From the NCBI RefSeq assembly GCF_000170895.1, contig NZ_ABCS01000072.1, forward strand, positions 1 to 52,877: a stretch of 52,877 nt of DNA. The letters run 5' to 3'. The position numbers were made by a program, and so were the translations under genes. Position 1 is the stretch's first letter, and each line of letters starts with the position of its first letter. Shown here piece by piece: positions 35,529 to 44,679 of this stretch. The stretch comes from Plesiocystis pacifica SIR-1 (GTDB taxonomy: Bacteria; Myxococcota_A; Polyangia; Nannocystales; Nannocystaceae). Below the pieces are notes generated by a model. It did no database searches and had not been told where the DNA came from. It was given only the letters and a program-made list of their open reading frames with translations.

Positions 35529-35937
35529 CTTCTGTTTTGCCCCCACAGCCGCCTGGGACCGGGGCGCTTCGTCGCTCCGCTCCTCCGCTTTGGCTTGGTG
35601 GGCAATGGAGTTCGTACCTTCGAGGAGGCTCGTGGTCGCCCCCGCGAGCGGGGGCGTGGATTCGTTGACGGCGTGGCCTCGTCCACCACGGCTAAAATAG
35701 TCAGGGGCTGTGGATTCATTCACTGCCCCTGACTTTTGTTTTGCCCCCACAGCCGCCTGGGGCCGGGGGCGCTTCGTCGCTCCGCTCCTCCGCTTTGGCT
35801 TGGTGGGCAATGGAGTTCGTACCTTCGAGGAGGCTCGTGGTCGCCCCCGCGAGCGGGGGCGTGGATTCGTTGACAGTCTCTGAGTCGCGGACGTGGGGCA
35901 GGGAGGGCGTGGCCTCGTCCGCGACGGCTAAAATAGA
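35526..35937. repeat. Dispersed repeat, two tandem copies (about 205-base period)
   Basis: Copies at about 35526-35700 and 35730-35937 share TTTTGCCCCCACAGCCGCC at the left, GGGCGCTTCGTCGCTCCGCT, GGTGGGCAATGGAGTTCGTA and GTCGCCCCCGCGAGCGGGGG, and GCGTGGCCTCGTCC...ACGGCTAAAATAG at the right. The inner part is the reverse complement of the repeat at 20281-20719. The CCCCCGC/GCGGGGG hairpin is conserved. No gene is present. Confidence 0.88.
35701..35745 (+). terminator. Rho-independent terminator after moaB
   Basis: TCAGGGGC (35701-35708) pairs exactly with GCCCCTGA (35725-35732) and is followed by CTTTTGTTTT. It lies between the two repeat copies, about 170 bases after the moaB stop, and may also serve as part of the repeat. 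Confidence 0.6.
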
Positions 35938-35981
35938 CAGTGGATCGGGCAAAACTCGTCTTGGCCGATCCGCTGAGTTCC

Positions 35982-38201
35982 CTACACCGCGCGCTCCGGC
36001 CCCAGCAGCTCGCCGAGCTCGCGCTGCAGCTCCTTGGACGTGAACGGCTTGGTCAGGACCTTGGCGATGCCAGCGGCGCGCAAGTCCTCCTCCTCGAGGG
36101 GGGTCCAGTCTCCGGTCATCATGCACACGACGAGGCCCGGCTGCTGCGCCCGAAGCTGCGCCGCGAGCTCGAGGCCCGTGGTCCCGGGCATGTTGAGGTC
36201 GACGAGCGCGACGCGGATCTCTCCGGGGTGGTCGCGCAGGACATCGACGGCGCAGGCGGGGTCCGAGCAGACATGGACGCGGTGGCCCGCGAACTCGAGG
36301 GCGGCCCCGAGGGACTCCACGATCAACTCGTCGTCATCGACGAGCAGCACGCCGAGACCGTCGAGGGCAGCGCTCGGCTCGGCCGCTTCGGCGGGGTCCT
36401 GGGCCTCGGCGCTCGCGGCCATCAGCGGCAAGCTGACCGTGAACTCCGTGCCGACGTCGACCTGACTGGTCACGCTGATGCGGCCGCGGTGCGCCTCGAC
36501 GATGCTGTGGACGATCGACAGGCCCAGCCCCGTCCCCTCCTCGGCGGGCTTGGTCGTGAAGAAGGGATCGAAGATGTGCTCGAGCGCGCCTTGCTCGATG
36601 CCCGAGCCGTCGTCGCGGACGCTGAGCACGGCGCAGCGCTCGGTCTCGTCCGCGGGCCGCTGCGACTCGGGGAGCGCATCCCGGCAGCGCTCGCGCAGCT
36701 CGACCCAGATGCCTCCGCGGCCGCCGAGGGCCTGGCGCGCGTTGGTCACGAGGTTGGTGATCAGCTGCTCGAGCTGCCCGACGTCCGCCATCACGCACAG
36801 CCTGGGCGCGAGCTCGATGTGGAGCTCGACGGTCGCGGGCATGCTGCGCGCGATCATGGCCAGGCTGTCCGCGAAGGCCTCGTCGAGGAGCTGGGGCGCG
36901 AGGTCCCGCTCGGTCCGCCGCGCGAACATCAGGACCTGCTTGACGAAGTGCCCGGCGCGGATCGTGGACTGGGCGATCGACGCGATGATCGCCTGGCTCT
37001 CGGGGTCCTCGACGCGCGCCTGGAGGAGCTCGGCGGAGAAGCCGATGCCGGCGAGGACGTTGTTGAAGTCGTGGGCGATGCCGCTGGCCAGGCGCCCGAG
37101 GGCGGCCATGCGCAGGGACTGGCGCTGGGCCATCTCCCGGGTCCGGTCCTCGGTCAGGTTGCGGTTGAAGATCACCACGCCGTCGCCGATCTTCATGACC
37201 AGCTGCTGGTAGTAGCCCGACGCTGCCGCGTCCCGGGGGATCTCGTACTCGTTGCGGTAGGACTCGCCGGTCTCGACCACCGCCTTGTAGCGCTCGAAGA
37301 AGCCCGCGCTGAGGTTGATCGGGAACAGCACGTTGATCCGCTCGCCGATGAGCTGCGCCCGGGTCATGCCGAGCTCGGCCTCGACGGCCTCGTTGACGTC
37401 GATGAACTCGAAGTCCTCGATCTCCCCGGACGCATCGCGCGCGGCCTCGAGCCAGTAGATCGCGTCCTTGGACGCGGTCAGGGTCGCGCGCAGCCGGGCC
37501 TCGCTGGCCGTGAGGGCCTCGGCCCGCTCGCGCTCGGCGGTGATGTCGACCTGGATGCCCAGGAAGTAGCGCTCGCCGTCTCGATCGACGAAGGGCTCGG
37601 CCTCGATGCGGACCCAGTAGGGCTCGCCCGCCTTGTCGTAGTTGAGCAGCTCGGTCTCGAAGCCCGCGCCCCGGCGCACGCACTCGCGGATCCGCGCGGC
37701 CTCGAGGGGGTCCGTGTCGGGGCCCTGGAGCAGCTGACCCAAGCGCGTGCCGACGAGCTCCTCGAGGGTGTAGCCGCAGGTCTTCGTAAAGCCCTGGTTG
37801 CACCACAGGGTGACCCCCCGCGCGTCGGTCAGCACGATCCCGTGCTTGGTGTGGGTCATCGACTCGAGCATCAAGGCCCGCTGGCGCTCGCTTTGCTCGA
37901 GCTCGGCCCAGCTCACGAGCAGGGTGTCCGGCTCGGGGACCAGGACCACGCGCAGCTCCCGAGCGCCGCCCGGCGCCGCCATGGACACGGGCAGCTCGAG
38001 GACCTGCAGGTCTTCGGGCTCCCGACGCGCGAGCGCCTCGAGCTGCGGGCCAATGGCCTCGGCGAGCTCCCTCGAGATCGCGCGCAGGGGCCGGCCGATC
38101 AGCTCCTCGCGCGCGCACCCGAGCCACCGACTCGCGCTCGCGCTCGCGGCCACGCACTCGAGGCTGTCGTTTGCGAGGGAGAGGCGAATCGCCGGACGCA
38201 C
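35982..38201 (-). CDS. PAS-containing hybrid sensor histidine kinase with C-terminal receiver
   Basis: 739 residues from GTG at 38201. Three PAS-like regions: about 1-100 (degenerate), 112-225 (NQGFTKTCGYTLEELVGTRL with LLQGPDTDP) and 235-355. The dimerisation/phospho-acceptor region has GRLASGIAHDFNNVLAGI with H377. The ATPase domain has LITNLVTNARQAL (480-492), RDDGSGIE (529-536), DPFFTTK (545-551) and GTGLGLSIV (557-565). A receiver at about 612-735 has VDDDE (621-625), phospho-acceptor D668 (ALVDLNMPG) and TKPF. No transmembrane segment: a cytoplasmic sensor. The output partner is not adjacent. It follows two Hsp20 genes on the same strand after 130 bases. Confidence 0.92.
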   Translation of the reverse strand: MRPAIRLSLANDSLECVAASASASRWLGCAREELIGRPLRAISRELAEAIGPQLEALARREPEDLQVLELPVSMAAPGGARELRVVLVPEPDTLLVSWAELEQSERQRALMLESMTHTKHGIVLTDARGVTLWCNQGFTKTCGYTLEELVGTRLGQLLQGPDTDPLEAARIRECVRRGAGFETELLNYDKAGEPYWVRIEAEPFVDRDGERYFLGIQVDITAERERAEALTASEARLRATLTASKDAIYWLEAARDASGEIEDFEFIDVNEAVEAELGMTRAQLIGERINVLFPINLSAGFFERYKAVVETGESYRNEYEIPRDAAASGYYQQLVMKIGDGVVIFNRNLTEDRTREMAQRQSLRMAALGRLASGIAHDFNNVLAGIGFSAELLQARVEDPESQAIIASIAQSTIRAGHFVKQVLMFARRTERDLAPQLLDEAFADSLAMIARSMPATVELHIELAPRLCVMADVGQLEQLITNLVTNARQALGGRGGIWVELRERCRDALPESQRPADETERCAVLSVRDDGSGIEQGALEHIFDPFFTTKPAEEGTGLGLSIVHSIVEAHRGRISVTSQVDVGTEFTVSLPLMAASAEAQDPAEAAEPSAALDGLGVLLVDDDELIVESLGAALEFAGHRVHVCSDPACAVDVLRDHPGEIRVALVDLNMPGTTGLELAAQLRAQQPGLVVCMMTGDWTPLEEEDLRAAGIAKVLTKPFTSKELQRELGELLGPERAV

Positions 38202-38331
38202 GCCGTCATCATACTGGGTCGTGAGGTGCGCGGGCGGAGTCGCAAGGCGCCGCTCACAGGCTGCGCGGGCCCGCGCCGAGACGCGAGGGGTGGACGAGGC
38301 CCCTCACGCCACTGCGCGCTCGGTGTGTGGG

Positions 38332-38640
38332 TCAGTGGATGGGAACGCGTCGGACCTGCGCCTCGCTGCGCTTGGGCAGGTGCACGCGCAGCTCACCGCG
38401 CTCGAGCTTGGCCTCGATGGCCTCCGCGTCGACGGAGTCGGCGAGCTCGAAGCGTCGCTCGTAGCGGTGGTTCCCCGCGGTCGCGGACAGGGCGAGCTCG
38501 CCCTCGTCGACGAGGAGCTCGAGGCCCTCGTGGGTGACGCCGGGCAGATCGGCGACGAGCAGGAACTCGCTGCCGTTCTCGAACACGTCGACGAGGGGAC
38601 GGACGGTGGGCAGGGCGGTCTGGGGCTCGGGCTTGGACAT
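38332..38640 (-). CDS. Hsp20/alpha-crystallin family small heat shock protein (second copy)
   Basis: 102 residues, short for the family, from ATG at 38640. The alpha-crystallin domain runs over residues 14-95: VDVFENGSEFLLVADLPGVTH and LERGELRVHLPKR, the A-x-x-x-n-G-v-L-type C-terminal motif in the form ERGELRVHLP. The short N-terminal arm and C-terminal tail (VRRVPIH with an IxI-like end) suggest small oligomers. It follows the first Hsp20 gene after 64 bases, on the same strand, and the two probably work together in holding unfolded proteins. Confidence 0.9.
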   Translation of the reverse strand: MSKPEPQTALPTVRPLVDVFENGSEFLLVADLPGVTHEGLELLVDEGELALSATAGNHRYERRFELADSVDAEAIEAKLERGELRVHLPKRSEAQVRRVPIH

Positions 38641-38704
38641 GGCTGAAACTCCTGAAAGACGGTGGAAGCTTGGATGGATGGGTGGACGAGTGGCTAGGGC
38701 GGGC

Positions 38705-39151
38705 TCAGGCGGCCTCGATGGCGATCTGCCGCGGGCTGGACTCGCCGCGCTTGGGCGCCTCGATGGTCAGCACGCCGGCTTCGAAGCTGGCCTTGACCGC
38801 CTCGGTGTCGACGCGCTTGGGCAGCTGCAGGCGGCGCTTGAAGGCGTAGCCCGAGCGCTCGCGGCGGAGGGCCTCGTAGCCCTCGGGGACCGCGAGCTCG
38901 CGCTTGGCGGCGATCTCGATCCAGTCCTCGCCGACCTGCAGCTCGAGCTGCTCGGCGTCGATGCCCGGGAGCGCGGCGGTCAGGACGTAGGCCTGCTCTT
39001 CGTCGCGAACGCGGAGGGACACGCCGCGGCTCGCGACGCGGGGTCCGGTCTTGCTCGCCGGGCGCGGCAACATGGCGTCAAAGAGCAGGTCCATCCCGGC
39101 GAAGGGGCCAGAGAAGGGGCTGAAGGGGCTGACGGCGTTGAAGCGGTACAT
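38705..39151 (-). CDS. Hsp20/alpha-crystallin family small heat shock protein (first copy)
   Basis: 148 residues from ATG at 39151, chosen because MYRFNAVSPFSPFSGPFAGMD is a typical aromatic N-terminal arm; a start 14 codons upstream lacks support. The crystallin domain spans about 48-140: VLTAALPGIDAEQLELQV, KRELAVPEGYEALRRER, FKRRLQLPKRVDTEAVKASFEAGVLTIEAPK. The AxFEAGVLTIEAPK motif is canonical. The 284 bases upstream hold TTGACC at 39350-39345 in a GGGGTTGACCCC palindrome, which might be promoter-linked, but no clear -10 box is seen. Confidence 0.93.
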   Translation of the reverse strand: MYRFNAVSPFSPFSGPFAGMDLLFDAMLPRPASKTGPRVASRGVSLRVRDEEQAYVLTAALPGIDAEQLELQVGEDWIEIAAKRELAVPEGYEALRRERSGYAFKRRLQLPKRVDTEAVKASFEAGVLTIEAPKRGESSPRQIAIEAA

Positions 39152-39435
39152 GGTGCTCTCGTTTCTCGTTGGGCTGTGTCGAGTTGGGGGCAAGGCTCTC
39201 CCGCGCTCGAACCGAGCGGCTGCGTCGAGCGGGCCAGGTCGAGGGGGTGTCGCGTCGTGCGACGGGGGGCGGCGAGGGGTCCCGAGGGCGTCGGCGTCGG
39301 GTCGTGTCTCGCTCGCCGCCCCAAACTGTGCACGGCATCTCGGGGGTCAACCCCTGCCCGGTCGACAAAATTGACGGCACCCCGGAGGGGCCTCACGAAC
39401 CCGCCGAGGTGGCTAGTAGAGGCACCTTTAGGGGC

Positions 39436-40443
39436 CTAACCGGTGCAAACCTCGGCCCGCAAATCCGTCGTCGCGGTCGCGCCAGGCCAGACCACGGCGC
39501 CCTCGACGGTGACCCCGGCCTCGACCACCGCGCCCGCGCCGATCTGACTAAAGGCGCCAATTTTTGCGCCCGCCCCCACGCGGGCGTTGGGGCCGACGAA
39601 CGCGGTCTCGTCGATCTCCGCGCCCGCGCCGATCGTCGCGCTGGGGTCCACCCCGCGCACGGGCAGCTCGGCCCACGGCAGCTCGACCTCGCCGCGGAGA
39701 ACCTTTTGAATCCCCGCGAGGTAGCGCTCGACGGTGGAGTGCTCCCACCAATAGCCCGCGTGCTCGTGGACGCCCACGCCCGCGCCCTGGCCCGCCTCGT
39801 GCTCAAAGAAGAGCTGCTTGTAGGCGGTCCGCACGATGCACTGCTCGCCCTGTGCGGGCACGCGATCCAAAAAGCGCGGCTGCATGACGTGCACGCCGGT
39901 GAACATCATCGGCGCGCCGGGCTGGGCGTTGGCGCGGGTATGGCCCAGGAAGGTCGCCAAGCTGCCGTCGGCGTCCGCGGCCAGGCTCCCGCCCCAGACG
40001 CCCTCCCCGTCATTGCGCAACACCATGGTCGCCTCGCGCCCGCTCGCGCGGTGGGTCTCGAGCACCGCCCCGAGGTCGATGTCGGTCAGGATCTTGCCGT
40101 TGACGACGACGATCGGCCGGTCCTCCCCGTCGTCGAGCAGGCTCCGGGCCTTGCGCAGGCCGCCGCCGGTCCCGAGGATCAGCCCCTCCTCGTGGGAGTA
40201 GGCCAGCTCGACCCCGAGCGCCGAGCCGTCGCCGAGCTCGGCGGGGATCTGCTCGCCGAGGTGGTGGAGGTTGATGACGATCTCCCGGACCCCGTGGTGG
40301 CGCAGCCACAGCACGGCCCAGCGCACCAGCGGCGCCCCGCAGATCGGGAGCATGGGCTTGGGCCGAACCTTGGTCAGCGCCCCGAGGCGAGTGCCAAAGC
40401 CGGCAGCCAGGATCATCGCGCGCGGGGGCTTGGACGAGGGCAT
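39436..40443 (-). CDS. NDP-sugar pyrophosphorylase with hexapeptide-repeat tail
   Basis: 335 residues from ATG at 40443. AMILAAGFGTRLGALTKVRPKPMLPICGAP opens the nucleotidyltransferase domain with the GxGTRL loop and the catalytic Lys region (residues 9-38; 29 is K). GLILGTGGGLRKAR (about 87-100), VVNGKILTDIDLG (112-124) and MMFTGVHVMQP follow. GKI replaces the common GDI/GDT at the metal-binding position, worth noting. The tail from about 260 (DPSATIGAGAEIDETAFVGPNARVGAGAKIG) is a left-handed beta-helix of hexapeptide repeats. It joins a nucleotide to a sugar-1-phosphate; mannose-1-phosphate or N-acetylmuramate-phosphate uridylyltransferase (MurU-like) are candidates. Possibly related to the dehydrogenase at 43327. 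Confidence 0.88.
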   Translation of the reverse strand: MPSSKPPRAMILAAGFGTRLGALTKVRPKPMLPICGAPLVRWAVLWLRHHGVREIVINLHHLGEQIPAELGDGSALGVELAYSHEEGLILGTGGGLRKARSLLDDGEDRPIVVVNGKILTDIDLGAVLETHRASGREATMVLRNDGEGVWGGSLAADADGSLATFLGHTRANAQPGAPMMFTGVHVMQPRFLDRVPAQGEQCIVRTAYKQLFFEHEAGQGAGVGVHEHAGYWWEHSTVERYLAGIQKVLRGEVELPWAELPVRGVDPSATIGAGAEIDETAFVGPNARVGAGAKIGAFSQIGAGAVVEAGVTVEGAVVWPGATATTDLRAEVCTG

Positions 40444-40797
40444 GGCGGGACTCTACACAGGGAGCCCCCGAGGTCCGAGAAAGTGGGCCTCAGGGCACCG
40501 ACGAGGACAGCGAGGACAGCGTGCAGCCGCCCGCGACGGAGAATTCGTTCGCCCACGCCGCGCTGGCCACCAACGCAAAGCAGGCCGCGACCGTGCCACG
40601 GCTGCGCGCTCCCCGAGTTGAGTTTTGCGAAGGCCAGCGCGGGCGCGATTCATGAATAGCGAGTGCGTCGATTCGTTCGATCGCTTCGTGAACGAGCTCA
40701 TCGTTGCTAGCAGTCGCCCACCCCGGCCGCGCCGGGACCCATGATCCACGAAAGCGTCGTCTACGGACTCAGCTGGCGTTGAACCCGTGGGCGGCTG
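40444..40797. other. Intergenic region before gene remnants
   Basis: About 350 bases with no supported gene. One 30-codon frame on the plus strand (40652-40744) starts with ATG but has no recognisable product or ribosome binding site. Confidence 0.5.
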
Positions 40798-40862
<65 letters not shown>

Positions 40863-40869
<7 letters not shown>

Positions 40870-41091
40870 CCGACATCGACGCCCAACCCGGGCTGCTCGA
40901 GGTCGACGCGGCCCTCGAGCGCCTCGACCAGGTCGACGCCAACGCCTCGGAGGTGTTCGTGATCCGGGCCTTTGGCGGCCTGACCCTCGACGAGACCGCC
41001 GAGGCCATGGAGCTCTCGCGGCGCACCGTCGCCCGCAAGTGGCGCTACGCCCGAGCCTTCATCGCCCGCGAGCTCAACCTCGAGCAGGGCT
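40863..41091 (+). pseudogene. Remnant of ECF sigma factor, region 4
   Basis: The plus frame from 40863 reads RLADIDAQPGLLEVDAALERL, then LDQVDANASEVFVIRAFGG, LTLDETAEAMELSRRTVARK and WRYARAFIARELN. This is sigma region 4 of the ECF type that resembles the Planctomycetes/myxobacterial X6 group, with its helix-turn-helix. Region 2 and the start codon are missing because the sequence runs into the kinase remnant; after about 41091 it runs into the next gene on the opposite strand. It is not a working gene. Confidence 0.8.
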
Positions 41092-41123
41092 CCCCGGCCG
41101 TCCCCAAGTCGTGGGTTCGCCCC

Positions 41124-43145
41124 TCAATACTCCCAGACCAGGCTCTCGAGCATGGCCATGGTCAGCAGCAAGGTCGCGACCATCAGCCCGATCGTCAGCA
41201 AGCCGCGGCCCAGGACCTGACGGCGGGCGTGGCTGATCGCCAGGGCCTGCTCCTCGCGGAGCTCCTCGGGCAGCTCCGTCGCCGAGACCACGCGCAGGTG
41301 ACCCAGCTCCTTGCCGCTCTCTCGGGCCTCGGCCAGCAGCGCGGCCGTGGTCTGGGCCTCGAGCCGGGTCTGGTTGCGCCAGACCATCACGACCATGGTC
41401 AGGATGAACGACAAGCCGCCGCCGAGCAGGAACCAGCGGATGCCGACGGTCCAGCGCCGCTTGAAGGCGGCGAGCTGCTCCTCCTCGCGGGGGCGGGTGG
41501 TCAGGGCCTGGGGCGGGCCATGGACCACCGCCTCGAGGGAGCCGATCAAAAAGGCCCGGGCCTGGTCGAGCTCCCCGGCGTCGAGGCTGGGGCGCTGCTT
41601 CTCGACGTGGCTCAGGTAGGTCTTCTCCCGGCCGATCTCGAAGGCCTTGTCGACGCGCGGGAGGTCGAGCTGCTCGCGCTGGCGCTCGATGAGCGGGACC
41701 AGGGCGTCGCGCGGCTCACCGTCGAAGACCTGGACGCGGGCGATGGCCGAGGAGGTCTCGGGGCGCAGGACGCTCTGGTAGGCCTCGAACTGCACGAAGC
41801 CCTGGCCTTCCTTCGCCTCGCCCGCTTCCACCACCGCGCCCCCGAAGTGCTCGGGCAGCTGCCAGTCGCGCTCTTGGGGCACGCGCAGCGGCGGCGTGAG
41901 GGTGTCGAGCCACGAGCCGCTGGGGCCGTGGACGTCGACGAACACGGGCCGGCGGGCGCTGAGGGCCTCGACGTCGACGCGCACGGTGTCGCCGGGCTTG
42001 GCGAGGTCGGTGGACGCGTGGATGCGCACGGTGCCCGCGTGGCTGACGAAGCGAAGCCGGCGCTTGGGGCCGTCGAAGGCCGGCTTCGCCTCCTCGGGCT
42101 TCGCCTCCTCGGGCTTTGCCTCCTCGCCCTCGGTCTCGCCTTCACCTTCGCCCTCGACGGGCGCTGGCTTGGGCGCGACGTCGGCCGGCAGCCGGACCTC
42201 GAAGCGGACCACGTCCGAGTGCAGCTCGCCGACGAAGCTGGCCAGACCCAGGGAGTCCAGCGGCCCCTCGTAGAGCACCGGCGACTCGTCGAGGGTCCCG
42301 ACCTTGGTCCCGAACTCCCCGGAGATCAGCACGACCTGCACCCGCGCCTCGACGTGCTTGGGCGCCCACGGCTTGCCGGCCACGTCGGTCACGCGCACGA
42401 ACACGCGGTTGTGGAAGCCGGCGAGCAGGCGGCCCTCGGGGCGCAGATCGACGCGCAGGCCCTCGGGCTGCTCGTCGCTGTCGTCGGCCCACTGCAGCAT
42501 GTGCCGGGCGACGACCTGCTCGCCGCGCGCGGCCCCGCGCTGCTCGAGCACGGAGATGGCCAACCGCTCTTCGAAGGCCGGGTAGCGGACCTTTTGCCCG
42601 GCCTTGTCCTTGCCCACGCCGCCCTCGAAGCTCAGCAGCAGCTCGCCCTCGCCGAGGGCCACGCCTTCGGGCACGACGAAGCTGAGCTGGGACAGGCCGT
42701 CCTCCACGGGCGCGAGCGGGCCCAGCTCGTGGGCACCTCCGGCGGCGTCGGTGAAGGTCGCGGCCACGCCGACCTCGAGGGGGACGGCGCGCACGTCCGC
42801 GCCGAGGACCTGGGCGCGCAGGCCGAGGGGCTCGCCGCGCTCCCAGGTCGACTCGACCTGGACGTTGACCGAGTGGGTGATCTGCCGGCTCGAGCTCCAC
42901 AGGCTCGCCCCGATCGCCAGGGCCAGCCCGACGGGTCCGAGGATCATCAGGGCGCGGTGCATGCCCGGAGCGCGATCCCCGGTGAACACGTGCTCGCCCG
43001 AGACCCCCGCGGCGTCGGCCCAGTCCGCCTTCGCGTCGTCCTTTGCACTCACTGCAGAGGTGTCCTCCCCCACACTGTCAGGTGCAGCTTTCGAGTCTTC
43101 CGGGCCTTCACCCGGCCCGTCGCCGGTGTCGTCGTGCTCGCTCAT
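41124..43145 (-). CDS. Large membrane protein with periplasmic beta domains, unknown function
   Basis: 673 residues from ATG at 43145, picked as the first Met followed by a typical acidic, unstructured start (MSEHDDTGDGPGEGPEDS). Transmembrane segments lie at about 62-83 (ALMILGPVGLALAIGASLW), 575-597 (WFLLGGGLSFILTMVVMVW) and 645-668 (LLTIGLMVATLLLTMAMLE). Between the first two is a large outside part that looks like Ig-like beta domains (LGLRAQVLGADVRAVPLEVGV, GKPWAPKHVEARVQVVL, PGDTVRVDVEALSARRPVFVDVHGPSG), with a low-complexity EEAKP x3 linker about residue 345. It could be a surface or secretion-related protein; no catalytic motif found. Divergent from ugd. Confidence 0.7.
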   Translation of the reverse strand: MSEHDDTGDGPGEGPEDSKAAPDSVGEDTSAVSAKDDAKADWADAAGVSGEHVFTGDRAPGMHRALMILGPVGLALAIGASLWSSSRQITHSVNVQVESTWERGEPLGLRAQVLGADVRAVPLEVGVAATFTDAAGGAHELGPLAPVEDGLSQLSFVVPEGVALGEGELLLSFEGGVGKDKAGQKVRYPAFEERLAISVLEQRGAARGEQVVARHMLQWADDSDEQPEGLRVDLRPEGRLLAGFHNRVFVRVTDVAGKPWAPKHVEARVQVVLISGEFGTKVGTLDESPVLYEGPLDSLGLASFVGELHSDVVRFEVRLPADVAPKPAPVEGEGEGETEGEEAKPEEAKPEEAKPAFDGPKRRLRFVSHAGTVRIHASTDLAKPGDTVRVDVEALSARRPVFVDVHGPSGSWLDTLTPPLRVPQERDWQLPEHFGGAVVEAGEAKEGQGFVQFEAYQSVLRPETSSAIARVQVFDGEPRDALVPLIERQREQLDLPRVDKAFEIGREKTYLSHVEKQRPSLDAGELDQARAFLIGSLEAVVHGPPQALTTRPREEEQLAAFKRRWTVGIRWFLLGGGLSFILTMVVMVWRNQTRLEAQTTAALLAEARESGKELGHLRVVSATELPEELREEQALAISHARRQVLGRGLLTIGLMVATLLLTMAMLESLVWEY

Positions 43146-43326
43146 GCGCGCCCTCCCGTTGGGCGTTGCGCTCCGAACGAGCCAGGACGATGGATGAGTT
43201 GGGCTTTGAAGGCTTGCACCACGGCGCTCTCGAGTCGACAGGCTCGGCGCTTCGAGGTTCCGCCCGCGCGCGCTCACGCGGCTCGCGTGGCAGCCGCAGC
43301 CCCATTGTCGTACCCTCCGCGTCCAA

Positions 43327-44646
43327 ATGAAAGTCAGCGTCATCGGCACGGGATACGTGGGCCTCGTCGCAGCCGCCGCCTTCGCGGATCACGGCAACGA
43401 CGTCGTCTGCGCGGACATCGACGAAGCCAAGATCGCGGGGCTGAAGGACGGGATCATCCCGATCTACGAGCCCGGCCTCGAGCCCCTGGTCAAGCGCAAC
43501 GTCGAGGCGGGCCGGCTGCACTTCACGACCAGCAACGCCGACGCGGCCAAGCACGCCGAGGTCGTCTTCCTGGCCGTGGGCACCCCCACGGGCGGCACCG
43601 ACGGCGCGCCCAAGCTCGACTACCTGTTCCAGGCCGCCCGCGACATCGCCCCGCACATCGACGGCTTCACCGTGGTCGTCAACAAGAGCACCGTGCCCGT
43701 GGGCACGGCCGAGCGGGTCACGCGGATCATCGCCGACCTCGCCCCCGACGCGGACTACACCGTCGCCTCCAACCCCGAGTTCCTCAAGGAGGGCGTGGCG
43801 GTCCAGGACTTCATGCACCCCGACCGGGTCATCGTCGGCAGCGATGACGAGCGCGCCCGCGACATCCTCCAGCGCCTCTACCAGCCCTTCTTCCGCACCA
43901 ACGAGCGCCTGTTCTTCATGAGCCCGCGCTCGGCCGAGCTGACCAAGTACGCCGCCAACGCCTACCTCGCCGCGCGCATCTCGTTCATCAACGACGTCGC
44001 CAACCTGTGCGACGCCGTCGGGGCCGACGTCGAGGAGGTCCGCCGGGGCATGGGCTCCGACGCGCGCATCGGCAACAAGTTCCTCTACCCCGGCGTGGGC
44101 TACGGCGGCTCGTGCTTCCCCAAGGACACCCGCGCGCTGATCCGCACCGCCCGCGAGCACGGCATGTCGATGTCGATCGTCGCCTCGGCCGACCGCATCA
44201 ACGAGGCCCAAAAGCTCGTGCTGGTCCGCAAGGTCCGCAACCACTTCGGGGGCGACATCGCCGGCAAGACCATCGCCGTGTGGGGCCTGGCCTTCAAGCC
44301 CAACACCGACGACATCCGCGAGGCCCCGGCCCTGAGCATCGTCCGCTCCCTGGCCAGCGACGGCGCCAAGCTGCGGCTCACCGACCCCGAGGCCGGCCCG
44401 AACTTCATGAACGCCCTCGGCGACAGCGTCGAGAACTTCGGCATCGAGTTCTGCAAGGACCCCTACGACGCGGCCAAGGGCGCCGACGCCCTGGTCCTGA
44501 CCACCGAGTGGCGGCAGTTCCGGAGCCCGGACTTTGGGCGCCTCGGGGAGATCATGGCCGGCAAGGCGCTGTTTGACGGGCGCAACCAGTGGAGCCGCGA
44601 GCACCTCGAGGGCCTCGGCTTCAGCTACTCCGGCATCGGCCGCTAA
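43327..44646 (+). CDS. ugd: UDP-glucose 6-dehydrogenase
   Basis: 439 residues from ATG. GTGYVGLVAAAAFADHGNDV (7-26) is the NAD-binding loop, with D30 after the second strand. YEPGLEPL (47-54), GTPTGGTDG, NKSTVPVGTA (119-128), NPEFLKEGVAVQDF (149-162) and GYGGSCFPKDT (258-268) with catalytic C263 are all present, with K207 (AELTKYAANA). It oxidises UDP-glucose to UDP-glucuronate using NAD in two steps, in the cytoplasm, feeding extracellular polysaccharide synthesis. The gene is alone on its strand and followed by a hairpin at 44680-44711. Confidence 0.97.
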   Translation: MKVSVIGTGYVGLVAAAAFADHGNDVVCADIDEAKIAGLKDGIIPIYEPGLEPLVKRNVEAGRLHFTTSNADAAKHAEVVFLAVGTPTGGTDGAPKLDYLFQAARDIAPHIDGFTVVVNKSTVPVGTAERVTRIIADLAPDADYTVASNPEFLKEGVAVQDFMHPDRVIVGSDDERARDILQRLYQPFFRTNERLFFMSPRSAELTKYAANAYLAARISFINDVANLCDAVGADVEEVRRGMGSDARIGNKFLYPGVGYGGSCFPKDTRALIRTAREHGMSMSIVASADRINEAQKLVLVRKVRNHFGGDIAGKTIAVWGLAFKPNTDDIREAPALSIVRSLASDGAKLRLTDPEAGPNFMNALGDSVENFGIEFCKDPYDAAKGADALVLTTEWRQFRSPDFGRLGEIMAGKALFDGRNQWSREHLEGLGFSYSGIGR

Positions 44647-44679
44647 TCGCCACCGCGCGACGACTCGAACAGGGTCGAA

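Noticed and set aside
39327..39350. Heat-shock promoter before the Hsp20 genes
   Set aside because: A TTGACC box is present inside a GGGGTTGACCCC palindrome, but no matching -10 or CIRCE element could be found.
40652..40744. Thirty-codon plus-strand frame starting MNSECVDSFDRF
   Set aside because: No ribosome binding site or homology seen; chance frames of this length are common.
40953..43847. Plus-strand open frame of 964 codons continuing from the sigma remnant
   Set aside because: Only the first 45 residues match sigma region 4; the rest is the mirror of the membrane-protein gene and an out-of-frame part of ugd.
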